Source of the DNA: a virus
Strand: one strand, 5' to 3'
Length of the DNA: 38,252 bases
IMG/VR virus record: IMGVR_UViG_3300034120_000653
Coordinates: 1 to 38,252 of that record
Below the pieces are notes generated by a model that was not told where the DNA came from, did not search any database, and saw nothing but the letters and a program-made list of their open reading frames with translations. Positions within the stretch are counted from its first letter, which is position 1. Each line of letters begins with the position of its first letter. The translations under genes and the position numbers were made by a program. Shown one piece after another: positions 6,109 through 14,266 of the stretch.

Positions 6109-9100
6109 GTGTTTCATAATCATCATTCACACTCTTACTATTCTCTTCTAGACGGATATTCTTCTCCAGAAGAACTAGTAAAGCGTGCAGCAGAAGTAGG
6201 CATGAGCAGCCTAAGTATTACCGACCACGGGACATTGAGTGGTCACAGGGATATGATAAAGGCAGGCCGCGACAATAACATTAAACCTATTCTTGGTCTA
6301 GAGGCGTATTTCACTACTGATCGACTAGATAAAAGGTCTAGGAAAGAACGCACTCCAGATGATCAAATCTATAACCATCTTATCGTACTAGCCAAGAATG
6401 ATGTTGGTTTAGATAATCTGAACCTTATTTCCAGGAATGCCTGGGAAGAAGGATTTTTTGTTAAGCCACGCACCGACTTTGACATGCTTGAGTCTAATAA
6501 AAACGGTTTAGTTATTCTATCGGGTTGTATGAATAGTATTATTGCTAAGGCATTTGAGAACGATAACCCTACTGCCGCCCGACAATATGCTGGATGGTTC
6601 AAGGATGTATTTGGCGATGATTTTTACATGGAAATTCAGCCCCACAACCCTGCTGATTTGAACCATAATTTGTTAGATCTTGCAGACTCTATGGGGATTA
6701 AGTCTGTGGTAACTCTAGATTGTCACTTTGCCTCTCCAAAAGATCGGATAGCGGAAGAGATCATGCTCATCCTTGGAACTCATCCTAATGTGCTTAAGGA
6801 AGCAGATTTTAATAAGAGTCGTAAGATTAAAGATCTTATGGAGAGACTAGACTATCTATATGGTGATAGGCAAATGTCATTTAAGGATCTAGATATTTGG
6901 CTTATGGGGTATCAGGATGTTAAGGACCGTATGCTCGCTCAGGGTATTGAGCGTGAAGATATCTATGAACACAGCCTAGAGATCTCAGATAAGATCAGCG
7001 GCTATGATATTAAAGAGAACCTTGATCTACTTCCTGTTAAGCATAAAGATCCTGACGAGGAATTAAAGAAGAGAGTCATGGATGGGCTCCGCGAAAAAGA
7101 ACTTATTGAATTAGAATATCTTGATCGTGTCAAGGAAGAATTGCAGATTATTAAAGAGAAAAACTTTGCATCATACTTTCTTGTTGTAGCAAATATGATT
7201 AGTTGGGCTAAGAATAATGGAATCCTTGTAGGCCCTGGTCGTGGATCAGCGGCGGGGAGTCTAATCTGCTACGCTCTGGGAATCACTGATGTTGATCCTA
7301 TTGAGCATGGGCTACTATTCTTTCGATTTATTAATCCAGAAAGAAATGACTTTCCTGATATCGATACAGATTATGAAGACCGCCGTCGAACGGAGGTAAA
7401 AGACTACCTAATCTCTGAGTATCAGCATGTCGCTGCTATCGCTACATTCAATACTTTTAGGGATAAGGGAGTCGTTAGAGACGTTGCTAGAGCCTTTGGC
7501 ATCCCACTTACAGAGGTAAATAAAGCATTGAAGGGCGTTGAGACCTGGGAAGAATTCATGCGTAGTTCTACTGCCTCAGACTTCCGCTCACGTTACCCAG
7601 AAGTTGTTGAGTATGCTGATAGATTGCGTGGTCGTATTCGTGGCACAGGTTTACATGCGGCAGGTATTGTAACTTCCAAAGATGATATCTCTAAGTACGC
7701 CCCCATTGAAACTCGTAAAGATTCTCACAGCGATAATAGAATTTCTGTTGTCGCAGTAGATATGGAACAGGCGGCAGAGATTGGATTGATTAAGATCGAT
7801 GCTCTTGGACTCAAGACTCTCACTGTTGTAAAAGATACGTTGGAAAGCGTGAAAGAGCGTAAAGGTATTGAGATTAATCTTAAAGATATTCCAATGGATG
7901 ATTCAGAGGTTTATGCGGATCTTTCTGCTGGATTTACTAAAGGCGTTTTCCAGGCAGAAGCGACTCCTTATACCAACCTTCTCATAAAAATGGGGGTAAG
8001 TAATCTTAATGAACTTTCTGCTTCAAACGCTCTCGTACGCCCAGGGGCTATGAATACTATTGGTGCAGATTATATTAAAAGAAAGAAGGGCCGTCAGGCA
8101 GTATCTTATATTCATCCAATTGTTAAGGAGTTCACAGAAGATACTTATGGGTGTATCCTTTACCAGGAACAAGTTATGCAAGCCTGTGTTTACTTGGGTG
8201 GAATGACGATGGCAGAGGCAGATAAGGTTCGTAAGATTATTGGAAAGAAGAAGGATGCAAAAGAATTTGACCAGTTCAAGGATCAATTTGTTTCTGGCGC
8301 TTCACGACACATTTCTAAGGAATCCGCCGAAAAACTCTGGCATACTTTTGAGGCCCATGCTGGATACTCCTTTAATAAGAGTCATGCTGTGGCCTACTCT
8401 ACGCTATCTTATTGGACGGCTTGGCTTAAGAGATACTACCCAATAGAGTTCATGTATTCATTGCTTAAGAATGAATTAGATAAAGATAAGAGAACTGATT
8501 ATCTTATTGAAGCCAAAAGAATGAATATTAAGATTCGCCTCCCACACATCAATGAGTCTGGAGAAGACTTCACACTTGAGGGTGATGCTATTAGATTTGG
8601 GCTTGGAAATATTAAATACTTATCTGCTGGGATTTCTAAAAAGATTCTTGCTGGACGCCCGTTTAGTTCATACAAAGAGTTTATTGAATTCACTAGTAAA
8701 AAGGGTTCTGGTATTAATAGTCGTGCTGTCGATGCACTTAATAGAATTGGCGCTGCGGCATTTGAGGATAATCCAAGAACTGGCGATGAAAGAGAAAGCC
8801 TATATGAATTCTTAAATATTCCAGAGTTTGTTACTAATATTCCTCGTTGGGTAGAATCATACTTTAGACCTCTAGAAGAATATGATGAAAATGGTGCCTT
8901 CATTGTTATGGGGATGGTCAAATCTATTAAGCGAGGGGAGGGGTGGAGTAGAGTAGAAATAGTCGATAAGACAGGCAGTGTGGGGGTATTCCATAATCAA
9001 GATACAACGATTGAGCCTGGAAAGATGTATATCCTACTAATATCAGATAACAGGATTCTATCTTATCTAGCCCCAGATTCCCTTGACTCTAGCACTAGTT

Positions 9101-9366
9101 CTTTTGTACAATTTCTAAAGGCAAAGACTATGACTCTTGGACCAGAAGAATATTTTGTTGTAGACATGGAGCCAAGAAGAACTAAAAAAGGTGACAAAAT
9201 GGCTAATGCAGTCCTTGCTAATGAAGACAAAGAACTTATGTCTATTGTAATTTTTCCTTCTATGTACGCAGAAGCATTAGCAAAAATGAGGCCAGGGATG
9301 CACTGTAAGCCTATATTCAGTGAAACAACTTCTGGCGCTACAACACTTAAAGGATTTATTAGATGA
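6109..9366 (+). CDS. dnaE: DNA polymerase III alpha subunit (DnaE-type replicative polymerase)
   Basis: 1085 residues, close to cellular DnaE length. The N-terminal PHP domain is visible: HNHHSHS at residues 3-9, ITDHG at about 38-42, LSGCMN at about 137-142 and LDCHF near 204. The C-family polymerase core shows GPGRGSAAGS near 375, the catalytic pair D417 and D419 in FPDIDTDYEDRR, and the third aspartate D564 in IKIDALGLKTL. A C-terminal OB-type segment (FIVMGMVKSIKRG) is near 928. GTG at 6109 follows GGAGG and is required to include the PHP histidines. It copies the phage genome; a sliding clamp and clamp loader are not in the window, so it may borrow the host's. Confidence 0.95.
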   Translation: MFHNHHSHSYYSLLDGYSSPEELVKRAAEVGMSSLSITDHGTLSGHRDMIKAGRDNNIKPILGLEAYFTTDRLDKRSRKERTPDDQIYNHLIVLAKNDVGLDNLNLISRNAWEEGFFVKPRTDFDMLESNKNGLVILSGCMNSIIAKAFENDNPTAARQYAGWFKDVFGDDFYMEIQPHNPADLNHNLLDLADSMGIKSVVTLDCHFASPKDRIAEEIMLILGTHPNVLKEADFNKSRKIKDLMERLDYLYGDRQMSFKDLDIWLMGYQDVKDRMLAQGIEREDIYEHSLEISDKISGYDIKENLDLLPVKHKDPDEELKKRVMDGLREKELIELEYLDRVKEELQIIKEKNFASYFLVVANMISWAKNNGILVGPGRGSAAGSLICYALGITDVDPIEHGLLFFRFINPERNDFPDIDTDYEDRRRTEVKDYLISEYQHVAAIATFNTFRDKGVVRDVARAFGIPLTEVNKALKGVETWEEFMRSSTASDFRSRYPEVVEYADRLRGRIRGTGLHAAGIVTSKDDISKYAPIETRKDSHSDNRISVVAVDMEQAAEIGLIKIDALGLKTLTVVKDTLESVKERKGIEINLKDIPMDDSEVYADLSAGFTKGVFQAEATPYTNLLIKMGVSNLNELSASNALVRPGAMNTIGADYIKRKKGRQAVSYIHPIVKEFTEDTYGCILYQEQVMQACVYLGGMTMAEADKVRKIIGKKKDAKEFDQFKDQFVSGASRHISKESAEKLWHTFEAHAGYSFNKSHAVAYSTLSYWTAWLKRYYPIEFMYSLLKNELDKDKRTDYLIEAKRMNIKIRLPHINESGEDFTLEGDAIRFGLGNIKYLSAGISKKILAGRPFSSYKEFIEFTSKKGSGINSRAVDALNRIGAAAFEDNPRTGDERESLYEFLNIPEFVTNIPRWVESYFRPLEEYDENGAFIVMGMVKSIKRGEGWSRVEIVDKTGSVGVFHNQDTTIEPGKMYILLISDNRILSYLAPDSLDSSTSSFVQFLKAKTMTLGPEEYFVVDMEPRRTKKGDKMANAVLANEDKELMSIVIFPSMYAEALAKMRPGMHCKPIFSETTSGATTLKGFIR

Positions 9367-9701
9367 ACTTAGATTATTTAGCAGATAAATTGCATGAAAC
9401 AGCAGTAGAAAAAGGTTTTTGGGACGCACTAGGATCTCTACCAGAAGAGGATAAGTTTATCTTCTATGCAAAACAGATTGCAATGATTCATTCAGAAGCA
9501 ACAGAGGTACTAGAGGCTCTTAGAAAATCAAAAGGGCACGATCAAGTTGTAGAAGAACTAGCAGACATTATCATTAGAGTTCTTGATTTGTATCAAGGTC
9601 TTTTAGATAACGGAGAAGTAGTTTATAGTCTGCATAAAACAGTTAAGTCCAAAGCAGAAGTAAATAAAAGAAGGGCACGGCTGCACGGCACCCGTGGATG
9701 A
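9363..9701 (+). CDS. MazG-like nucleotide pyrophosphohydrolase
   Basis: 112 residues. The all-helical MazG/dUTPase-like signature is present: SEATEVLEALRK at about 44-55 (E-x-x-E metal ligands) and EELADIIIRVLDL at about 64-76 (E-x-x-D). Enzymes of this type hydrolyse nucleoside triphosphates to monophosphates and pyrophosphate, cleaning the nucleotide pool; some phage versions act on dUTP or alter (p)ppGpp signalling. The start overlaps the polymerase stop (ATGA), which places it in the replication operon. Confidence 0.8.
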   Translation: MNLDYLADKLHETAVEKGFWDALGSLPEEDKFIFYAKQIAMIHSEATEVLEALRKSKGHDQVVEELADIIIRVLDLYQGLLDNGEVVYSLHKTVKSKAEVNKRRARLHGTRG

Positions 9702-9936
9702 TATAATGGATGCTTACTTTCTGCATGGTTCAGATGGAGAAAAACTTCTTGTTATTCGTGGACACGATGAAGAACTTATGCAGCAAATAATATCAACATT
9801 AGGTCGTTCTAGAAACGACGAGATAAAAAATTTATCGGAAGTATTGGAGAATCACTTTAATGAGCGACATGATGATGGAGGAAGTTCTATCCAAATTAGA
9901 TCCAAAAATAAGAAAGATGGTGGGAAGCGCCGCTAA
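9694..9936 (+). CDS. Small hypothetical protein overlapping recA
   Basis: 80 residues from the GTG at 9694, which overlaps the end of the MazG-like gene by eight bases. A short beta region (YFLHGSDGEKLLVIRG) is followed by a helix and a basic tail, SSIQIRSKNKKDGGKRR. The IQIRSK peptide resembles the C-terminus of the protein at 2126-2440. The last 77 bases overlap the RecA-like gene in another frame. No family is recognised. Confidence 0.5.
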   Translation: MDDIMDAYFLHGSDGEKLLVIRGHDEELMQQIISTLGRSRNDEIKNLSEVLENHFNERHDDGGSSIQIRSKNKKDGGKRR

Positions 9937-10867
9937 TGTAGAAATACATAAGCAGAAAACTCCAAGTCTTTCTCTAAACGTTGCTCTAAAAGGAGGGCTA
10001 GCGTATGGTCGGCAAGTTCTTATCTGGGGCAATAAAAGTGCTGGAAAGTCCTCATTCTGCCTGCAACTTATTGCAGATGCCCAGAAAGAAGGGAAGACAT
10101 GCGCGTGGATCGATTCCGAACAGTCATATTCTCCTGAATGGGCTGAAAAACTTGGAGTCGATTCCTCAAAACTTATTTATTCCTCCGCAAAAACAATTAA
10201 CGACATGGTTGATATTGGGACGCAACTTATCCAGTCGGGAGTGGACCTCCTTGTTGTAGACTCCATCTCTGCACTACTGCCAGCAATCTACTTTGAAAAA
10301 GATGGCTCTGAACTAAAGCAGTTGCAAGATACTAAACAAATTGGAGCGGAGGCAAAGGATATGACTCACGCGGTCAAAATGTTGAACTACGTTAATGATA
10401 AAACCCTTCTCATCCTTATCTCTCAACAACGCAACCAGTTTGGCTCTATGCACGCTAGCCATATTCCCACAGGTGGAATGGCTGTAAAGTTCTTTTCTAG
10501 TACAATTGTTAAACTATGGTCAAGTGAAGCAGAGGCTTCAAGCATCAAGGATAAAATTGCAGTAGGAGATAAGTTAATTGAACAGAAGGTTGGTCGCCCC
10601 GTTAATTGGACTATTGACTATAACAAAACTGGTCCACAGTTTATTACGGGGTCATACGATTTTTATTTCCAGGGATCACATGTAGGAGTAGATCAGGTCG
10701 CGGACCTAGTTGATAGCGCCGAAATGCTAGGCGTTATTGAGCGTGGCGGTGCGTGGTATACAGTCCTAGGTGATCGCATCCAAGGTCGCGCTAATGTTAT
10801 TGACAGGGTAAGAGAAGACCTTGATATGCAAGAAGAACTTACAAAATTGGTGTATGAAAAAATATGA
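9860..10867 (+). CDS. recA: RecA-like recombinase
   Basis: 335 residues, about the length of bacterial RecA. Walker A is GNKSAGKSS at about 57-65, followed by the RecA-type CAWIDSEQSYSPEWAEKLG. Walker B is LLVVDSISALLP at about 131-142, with the glutamine switch in LISQQRNQFGSM near 193 (L2 region). It forms filaments on ssDNA and drives strand exchange in repair and recombination-dependent replication. The first residues lie inside the previous gene (77-base overlap). It shares an operon with a Cas4-like nuclease and a RuvC-like resolvase. The N-terminal oligomerisation helix is shorter than in E. coli RecA. Confidence 0.9.
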   Translation: MSDMMMEEVLSKLDPKIRKMVGSAANVEIHKQKTPSLSLNVALKGGLAYGRQVLIWGNKSAGKSSFCLQLIADAQKEGKTCAWIDSEQSYSPEWAEKLGVDSSKLIYSSAKTINDMVDIGTQLIQSGVDLLVVDSISALLPAIYFEKDGSELKQLQDTKQIGAEAKDMTHAVKMLNYVNDKTLLILISQQRNQFGSMHASHIPTGGMAVKFFSSTIVKLWSSEAEASSIKDKIAVGDKLIEQKVGRPVNWTIDYNKTGPQFITGSYDFYFQGSHVGVDQVADLVDSAEMLGVIERGGAWYTVLGDRIQGRANVIDRVREDLDMQEELTKLVYEKI

Positions 10868-11055
10868 TCGATCCTAAAACATTTATTAAAAATCCATCAA
10901 AAAGTAAAACTACATATAAAGATATAGACGGAAGTTTCTCCTGCTCTGAATGCTTTGAAACAACTCGTATGGGCAAATATGATTCAGAGAATAAAAAAGT
11001 TTTTTGGGTATGTTCTAATGGACATGAGAATAGTGCTAGGCTAGTTTATGAGTGA
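10864..11055 (+). CDS. Small zinc-ribbon protein
   Basis: 63 residues starting in the RecA stop (ATGA overlap). CSEC at about 27-30 and the pair C-S-N-G-H near 50-54 form a zinc-ribbon-like site, in the order CxxC...CxxxH. The N-terminus is lysine-rich, which would favour nucleic-acid binding. Coupled between recA and the candidate resolvase gene, it may assist recombination; this is inference from place only. Confidence 0.55.
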   Translation: MIDPKTFIKNPSKSKTTYKDIDGSFSCSECFETTRMGKYDSENKKVFWVCSNGHENSARLVYE

Positions 11056-11356
11056 ACGGTCTGAATTAAAACGAATGGGTGCAAAGGCTCATAAAAATAG
11101 TGGTCGCGGTCAATATCAAAAAGCCGATGGAAACATAGATAGGTTTGTAATCGATGTAAAAGAATATGGTAAGTCAATATCACTAAACCAAGATATGTGG
11201 GCTAAGATTGTTACCGATTGCCTTAAGACAGATAATACAAAGAATCCTTTGCTTCAGGCTGTATTAGGTAGCGGCGGAAGAAGGACTAGGCTCGCCGTTA
11301 TTGAGTGGGAAGTACTAGAGGAATTATTGGAGGAGATAGATGGAAAATACAATTGA
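11048..11356 (+). CDS. Candidate PD-(D/E)XK nuclease, possible Holliday junction resolvase
   Basis: 102 residues. NSGRGQYQKADGNIDRFVIDVKEYGKSISL resembles the core of small phage and archaeal resolvases: a glycine-rich SGRGQ opening, then an acidic residue and a V-x-D-x-K strand (quoted here in parts: SGRGQYQKADG, FVIDVKEYGKS). The spacing fits the PD-(D/E)XK nuclease fold, in which these acidic residues bind metal. Such proteins cut branched DNA. A separate RuvC-like gene exists at 12709, so the window may hold two junction enzymes. It overlaps the neighbours on both sides. The call is moderate because no PD dipeptide is present. Confidence 0.45.
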   Translation: MSERSELKRMGAKAHKNSGRGQYQKADGNIDRFVIDVKEYGKSISLNQDMWAKIVTDCLKTDNTKNPLLQAVLGSGGRRTRLAVIEWEVLEELLEEIDGKYN

Positions 11357-11672
11357 TCTTATTAATCAGGTGTCGGAGTTCGCTGACATTCATGATTTTG
11401 TCAGCGATGACGGGCTTGATGAGGCGATGGCTGCTATTGTAAAAATTATTTCAAAGCCAGACATTCCTCCTGTCCAGGCACTTACTTTAATTGCAAAACT
11501 TCAGGCTTTATCTGCTAAGTTTGGAATTCTTGCAGCATGGTATTCGACGGCGGCTAAAGGCCCTACTGGATCTCCAAATAACATTAAAAAGAATATCTAC
11601 TATTCAACAAAGGATGCCCTAGACAAATTAGTAGACAGTTTGAAGTACATCGTAAGATATAATTTAGGTTAA
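11340..11672 (+). CDS. Hypothetical helical protein in the recombination operon
   Basis: 110 residues. A strong GGAGG at 11331-11335 precedes the ATG at 11340, which lies 17 bases inside the upstream gene. The protein looks all-helical and alanine/leucine-rich (PPVQALTLIAKLQALSAKFG near 41-60) without catalytic motifs. Its neighbours are the candidate resolvase and the Cas4-like nuclease, so an accessory role in DNA processing is possible. No family is recognised. Confidence 0.6.
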   Translation: MENTIDLINQVSEFADIHDFVSDDGLDEAMAAIVKIISKPDIPPVQALTLIAKLQALSAKFGILAAWYSTAAKGPTGSPNNIKKNIYYSTKDALDKLVDSLKYIVRYNLG

Positions 11673-11673
11673 T

Positions 11674-12450
11674 ATGACAAAGAATCTATTATCATCACTG
11701 ATGACTAAACCTAAGAATACTAAATTGAATGCACGCAAGTTTGTTAAGATGCTTAACTCTGCATATCAAAACTCTAATACAAATAAAGAGTTTAAGAAGA
11801 AAGTTTCTTTTGCTCCTAGCACTATTGGATATGGGCATGGTACATGCGCTAGATACTGGTGGATTGCTTTTAATGGGGCGGAATTTACAGAAAATATTCC
11901 TGCCGCTAATATTGCATCAATGCGATCTGGAACTGCCGCTCATGAACGCATAGAAAAACTTGTTGAATCTACAGGTTTATTAAAACAGAATGAAAGAGAG
12001 ATTAAAAACACCGACCCTCCTATAAGAGGATTCGCTGACCTAGTACTGGAGGTTGATAATGAAGAGATTATCGGTGAAATCAAAACGATCAAAGACCAAT
12101 ATTTCATTCAAAGAAAGGGTGAAGGACACCCTTCTCCAAGCCATCTTCTTCAATTATTAGTTTATATGAAAATTGAGGGGGTAGATGAGGGATTCATTTT
12201 GTATGAAAATAAAAATGACAATGAATTACTTTGCCTTCCCATTGAGATGAATGATAAGAATAAAGAATATATTGAGTATGTGTTTTCTTGGATGCAAGAG
12301 GTTCGTGAATCATATAAAAACAATACTCCCCCCAAACGAGGGTACACAAAGTCTACCTGGACCTGTAAAGGATGCCCAGTATCAGAGGCATGTGAAGAGC
12401 GTGAGGATGGTCAGGTAAAGATTACTAATCTCAAAGTGGGTGTTGAGTGA
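11674..12450 (+). CDS. Cas4/RecB-like PD-(D/E)XK exonuclease with Fe-S cluster cysteines
   Basis: 258 residues. The nuclease core is GFADLVLE (about 117-124) followed by EIIGEIKTI (about 130-138), the G-x-x-D...E-x-K signature, then QLLVYM (motif with the conserved glutamine and tyrosine, about 161-166). One cysteine lies N-terminal (C58 in GTCARYWW) and three near the end (CKGCPVSEAC, about 231-240). This spread of four cysteines is the Fe-S cluster layout of Cas4 and AddB-type nucleases. It probably resects DNA ends for RecA-dependent recombination. No CRISPR array is present, so a CRISPR role is unlikely. A TATAAT lies at 11658-11663, just upstream. Confidence 0.82.
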   Translation: MTKNLLSSLMTKPKNTKLNARKFVKMLNSAYQNSNTNKEFKKKVSFAPSTIGYGHGTCARYWWIAFNGAEFTENIPAANIASMRSGTAAHERIEKLVESTGLLKQNEREIKNTDPPIRGFADLVLEVDNEEIIGEIKTIKDQYFIQRKGEGHPSPSHLLQLLVYMKIEGVDEGFILYENKNDNELLCLPIEMNDKNKEYIEYVFSWMQEVRESYKNNTPPKRGYTKSTWTCKGCPVSEACEEREDGQVKITNLKVGVE

Positions 12451-12743
12451 AAAACTGTGCCAATTGTGGGCAGCCATTTGAATCTAATAAAAAGAATCAA
12501 AAATATTGCACTCCAGCCTGTTGTCGTTTAGCGACAAACAAAAAAATAATGACCAAGTATTATGAAAATAAAAGAAGGCTAAGTGGAGAAAAAAGATACT
12601 GTGAGTGTGGTCAATTACTTAGTAGGTATAATGAAGATGTTAAATGTTTTATCTGTAGCGATAATGAAAAAACAAAAGATAGAAATGAAATCCTAGAGGT
12701 TATTAAAAGTGTCATTAAAAAAACTAATAAAACAAAACGCTAG
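12447..12743 (+). CDS. Zinc-finger protein
   Basis: 98 residues, GTG start overlapping the previous stop (GTGA). Three cysteine clusters are visible: CANCGQPFESNKKNQKYC with a CC pair (about 4-26), CECGQLLS (about 53-60) and CFIC (about 71-74). The first block resembles the zinc knuckle of HNH-type or ribosome-associated proteins, but no HNH catalytic residues follow. The C-terminus is lysine-rich. Nucleic-acid binding is likely, the function is unknown. The last 35 bases overlap the RuvC-like gene. Confidence 0.6.
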   Translation: MKNCANCGQPFESNKKNQKYCTPACCRLATNKKIMTKYYENKRRLSGEKRYCECGQLLSRYNEDVKCFICSDNEKTKDRNEILEVIKSVIKKTNKTKR

Positions 12744-13275
12744 TACAGTCTTGGGAGTGGATTCATCTACTAATTCCTTTGCCTTCTGCCTGTTTGACGG
12801 CAAGCCAATTAAATGGGGCAAGGTAGAATTTCATGGAAACAATATCTATGACAAAGTAATTGATTGTAGGGATAAGATTCCTTTTATTAAAGAGGAAGTC
12901 AAGCCAGATTATATTTGTATAGAGTCCGCCATCATGGTAAAATCTCAAGCAGTTGCTATTCACATGGCTATGATTGTAGGGGCATTAGTTGGAGGATTGG
13001 CTAAGGATTCTAATAGCATTATTACAGTCCCTCCGATTCAATGGCAGTCATATATAGGTAATAAAAATTTAACAAAGGCTGATAAAGAGGGAATTAAATT
13101 AGAATTTCCTGGCAAATCAGACAATTGGTACAGAAATTATTCAAGAACTTTAAGAAAGCAAAAAACTTTAGATTATTTTAATAATAAATTTAATATTAAT
13201 GTGACTGATAACGATGTTGGAGATGCATTTGGATTAGCCTATTATGCACATATGAATTTGGTTAATCATGTCTAA
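12709..13275 (+). CDS. RuvC-like Holliday junction resolvase (RNase H fold)
   Basis: 188 residues. Motif I is VLGVDSSTNSFAFCLF (about 14-29, catalytic D), motif II is YICIESAIM (about 69-77, catalytic E), and the last motif is NDVGDAFGLAYYAH (D-x-x-D-A, about 167-180). These are the four carboxylates of the RuvC family. It would resolve branched phage DNA before packaging. The GTG start at 12709 has AGAGG eight bases upstream. The gene ends in an overlap with the small HTH gene. Confidence 0.82.
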   Translation: MSLKKLIKQNASTVLGVDSSTNSFAFCLFDGKPIKWGKVEFHGNNIYDKVIDCRDKIPFIKEEVKPDYICIESAIMVKSQAVAIHMAMIVGALVGGLAKDSNSIITVPPIQWQSYIGNKNLTKADKEGIKLEFPGKSDNWYRNYSRTLRKQKTLDYFNNKFNINVTDNDVGDAFGLAYYAHMNLVNHV

Positions 13276-13435
13276 ATTATATGAAAATAAAAGTTATCTT
13301 GCTAAAAGATACCTTGTAGATAAAAAATCTTTAGAAGAGATTGCTAAAGAATGTGGGGTAAGTCATCAGACTATCTATCGCTACTTAGTAAAACATAATC
13401 TCATCCGTGACCCTAGAAAGTTTGGTAAAAAATGA
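13268..13435 (+). CDS. Small helix-turn-helix protein
   Basis: 55 residues, ATG inside the previous gene's end and stop overlapping the next ATG. The segment SLEEIAKECGVSHQTIYRYLVKHN (residues about 21-44; quoted in two parts: SLEEIAKECGVS and HQTIYRYLVKHN) is a textbook helix-turn-helix with the recognition helix starting at HQTIY, as in resolvases and sigma-like proteins. It is short enough to be only the DNA-binding domain. It may act as a small regulator of phage genes or as a DNA-bending helper. No catalytic domain is attached. Confidence 0.7.
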   Translation: MSKLYENKSYLAKRYLVDKKSLEEIAKECGVSHQTIYRYLVKHNLIRDPRKFGKK

Positions 13436-13776
13436 TTGAACAAAACCTACAGCGCATGTATGCTGAGAAAATTATGGACGATATAAAAGAAGGTGTGCAG
13501 TTAATTCCTCGCAACACTGTTGAGATGGCAATTCAAGATGAATGCCATAGGGTTACCACCCTACTGATAGAAAAAAATCGATCATATGGTAATTCAGCAC
13601 TTAACCCCGTAAGAGTATTTTCACGGTCGGACACAACTGAGCAATTGAAAGTTCGTATAGATGATAAGTTATCTAGATTTATGAATGGTGATGACACCTT
13701 TAAAGAAAATGATCTTGACGATCTTATGGGTTATCTGGTATTATTGAGTATTGCACTAAAGGAGACATGGAAGTAA
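13432..13776 (+). CDS. DUF1599-like protein (nucleotide-metabolism-associated)
   Basis: 114 residues. The part from LIEKNRSYGNSALNPVRVF (about 46-64) through RIDDKLSRFMNG and DLDDLMGYLVLLSIAL matches my memory of the DUF1599/Nmad1-type family, which carries K-N-x-x-Y-G, R-x-x-D-K-x-x-R and an acidic D-L-x-D-L-x-x-Y pattern and resembles all-alpha nucleotide pyrophosphohydrolases. Such proteins are found near phage nucleotide-metabolism genes. The exact reaction is not established. Adjacent genes overlap at both ends (ATGA and TAATG). Confidence 0.55.
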   Translation: MIEQNLQRMYAEKIMDDIKEGVQLIPRNTVEMAIQDECHRVTTLLIEKNRSYGNSALNPVRVFSRSDTTEQLKVRIDDKLSRFMNGDDTFKENDLDDLMGYLVLLSIALKETWK

Positions 13777-13952
13777 TGCCTTTATATACATACTATTGTA
13801 ATGTTTGTGATAAAGATCTAGAGGTTATTTCTAGTATTGAAAAAAGAGACACACAAAAATGCGATAGTTGTGGTTACTCATTAATTAGAAATATCGATAG
13901 GCCAGGTTTAGTATGGGCACCAACTCGCGGCGGTAGCGGATTCGCTACCTGA
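13776..13952 (+). CDS. FmdB-type zinc-ribbon protein
   Basis: 58 residues from the ATG at 13776, which overlaps the previous stop as TAATG; this gives the MPLYTYYCNVC opening typical of FmdB-family proteins, whose members start M-P-x-Y-x-Y-x-C. An in-frame ATG at 13767 would add three residues. CNVC and CDSCG form one zinc ribbon. The tail carries a glycine-rich end. FmdB-type ribbons occur in transcription-related proteins, but the phage function is unknown. Confidence 0.65.
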   Translation: MPLYTYYCNVCDKDLEVISSIEKRDTQKCDSCGYSLIRNIDRPGLVWAPTRGGSGFAT

Positions 13953-13963
13953 TAGGAGATAGC

Positions 13964-14266
13964 ATGTCTAGAAAGAAAAGTGAACCTATAGAGGAACGAA
14001 CCCACTATGGGGTAAACTCAGACATATCTGTTTTCCATGAACTAAAGTTTGGCAAGGAATTAATTAAACCAGGGGACATGCTTAAGTTTAAAGATGTTAA
14101 AGGTACATTTAGATTTATTCAACTTGCCCACAATGTTAAAAAAGATATTACCTGGATCGACTGCTACAGCCCTTCTACTGGAGAGTACCGATCATTTTAT
14201 GTAGATCGACTAAAGGGTCCAGTGTATGCTAAAAAAAGTATTAGAAAGAAGATGAATGTCAACTGA
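13964..14266 (+). CDS. Hypothetical protein upstream of the terminase genes
   Basis: 100 residues, ATG with TAGGAG eight bases upstream. It appears beta-rich: GKELIKPGDMLKFKDVKG (about 29-46), TFRFIQLAHNV and TWIDCYSPSTGEYRSFYVD. This resembles a small SH3-like barrel, with a basic C-terminal tail (KKSIRKKMNVN). It may bind nucleic acid. Similar small proteins sit before actinophage terminase genes, but I do not recognise a named family. It overlaps the small terminase gene by 11 bases. Confidence 0.6.
   Translation: MSRKKSEPIEERTHYGVNSDISVFHELKFGKELIKPGDMLKFKDVKGTFRFIQLAHNVKKDITWIDCYSPSTGEYRSFYVDRLKGPVYAKKSIRKKMNVN

Noticed and set aside
8499-8921. 140-codon open frame on the minus strand
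   Set aside because: It lies entirely within the DNA polymerase III alpha gene on the other strand, has no ribosome-binding site and no recognisable domain; it is a shadow of that gene.
9701-9706. TATAAT near 9701 as a promoter for recA
   Set aside because: It is inside the coding start of the 9694 gene, without a gap or -35 box; TATAAT occurs by chance inside AT-rich genes.
11674-12450. Cas4 as evidence of a CRISPR system
   Set aside because: No repeat-spacer array, Cas1, Cas2 or effector is present; Cas4-like nucleases are common phage recombination enzymes.
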